Positions 5,438 to 5,661 of a stretch of 5,661 nt of DNA are shown one piece after another. Under the pieces are notes generated by a model, which ran no database searches, was not told where the DNA came from, and saw nothing but the letters and a program-made list of their open reading frames with translations. Location of the stretch: the NCBI GenBank assembly GCA_014859805.1, contig JACUTN010000053.1, positions 1 through 5,661 on the forward strand, given 5' to 3'. Positions within the stretch are counted from its first letter, which is position 1. The number at the start of each line of letters is the position of its first letter. The DNA comes from Candidatus Bathyarchaeota archaeon (GTDB lineage Archaea > Thermoproteota > Bathyarchaeia > Bathyarchaeales > Bathycorpusculaceae). Made by a program: the position numbers and the translations under genes.

Positions 5438-5661
5438 CTAAAACGTGTGAATGAAAGGTATTAGCTTCTCTGCGTTTTCGATTTTTTGGGAAAGTTCAAC
5501 ATTCAAATAAGCACCATGAACATTGGAGTACGGCGGTCCTTTCCGTGAAAACAAAGTTAAAACTTTGGCTCTGTGGTTGATTTTGAATCCGTCTCTGCAG
5601 GGCTCGTGTCCCCTTATCAGCATTTTAACATTGAACCTCTTCAATACTTGATTTGTTATGT
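5438..5661 (-). CDS. PPP-family serine/threonine phosphatase-like metallophosphoesterase, C-terminal part (truncated by window edge)
   Basis: Only the last 74 complete codons are in the window; the frame stays open to base 5661, so the N-terminal metal-binding motifs (GDxHG, GDxVDRG, GNHE) are not visible. The visible part reads from about ITNQVLKRFNVKMLIRGHEP through GFKINHRAKVLTLFSRKGPP to the TAG at 5438-5440. RGHEP matches the late histidine-containing motif of PP1/PP2A-type phosphatases (R[AGS]HE), followed by the short strand and LTLFS, which is the place of the eukaryotic LTIFSAPNYC. Here GPPYSN replaces APNYC. The family hydrolyses phosphoserine or phosphothreonine using two metal ions. 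An in-frame TTG at 5644 exists but is inside the conserved domain, so it is not the real start. It probably lies upstream of, and may be cotranscribed with, the ATP-grasp ligase. Confidence 0.75.
   Translation of the reverse strand, partial: ITNQVLKRFNVKMLIRGHEPCRDGFKINHRAKVLTLFSRKGPPYSNVHGAYLNVELSQKIENAEKLIPFIHTF

Noticed and set aside
1..5661. CRISPR arrays, insertion sequences, tRNA or rRNA genes, phage or defence genes
   Set aside because: No regularly spaced repeats, transposase motifs, tRNA cloverleaf signals or rRNA sequence were seen on either strand.

Overview
The window looks like a piece of an archaeal genome, most likely from an uncultured lineage such as Bathyarchaeia; that lineage guess is inference. 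The archaeal signs are a ThiD-ThiN fusion in place of a bacterial ThiD plus ThiE pair, Shine-Dalgarno sites of the GAGGTGAT type, a BRE/TATA-like promoter, T-rich tracts as likely terminators, frequent TTG starts, and an archaeal-looking valyl-tRNA synthetase N-terminus.

Layout. Positions 1-356 (minus) hold the first 118 codons of valS, cut by the window edge. Positions 357-607 are a divergent intergenic region with an AT-rich TATA-like element near 396-404 that could serve both directions, then a well-formed TPP riboswitch (about 424-527), then a leader of about 80 nt with a weak hairpin, two T-tracts and a strong Shine-Dalgarno site. Positions 608-4450 (plus) form a tight four-gene thiamin operon: thiC, thiDN, thiW and a small P-loop NTPase of unknown function. 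The last three genes overlap end to end. Positions 4451-4490 are a short convergent gap with a T8 tract (minus strand) as likely terminator. Positions 4491-5369 (minus) encode a RimK-type ATP-grasp glutamate ligase (MptN/CofF/RimK class). Positions 5438-5661 (minus) are the C-terminal end of a PPP-type phosphatase, truncated by the window edge.

How the genes work together. ThiC makes HMP-P from AIR, the ThiD half of ThiDN phosphorylates it to HMP-PP, and the ThiN half joins HMP-PP to thiazole phosphate to give thiamin phosphate. ThiW is a predicted ECF-type substrate-binding membrane subunit for a thiamin precursor, probably the thiazole. The TPP riboswitch would shut the operon off when TPP is plentiful. 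No thiazole synthase, thiazole kinase, ThiL, EcfT or EcfA is present in the window.

The two points most worth following up are the TPP riboswitch controlling an archaeal thiC operon, with an unresolved expression platform, and the unrecognised P-loop protein that is translationally linked to ThiW but lacks visible ABC ATPase motifs.
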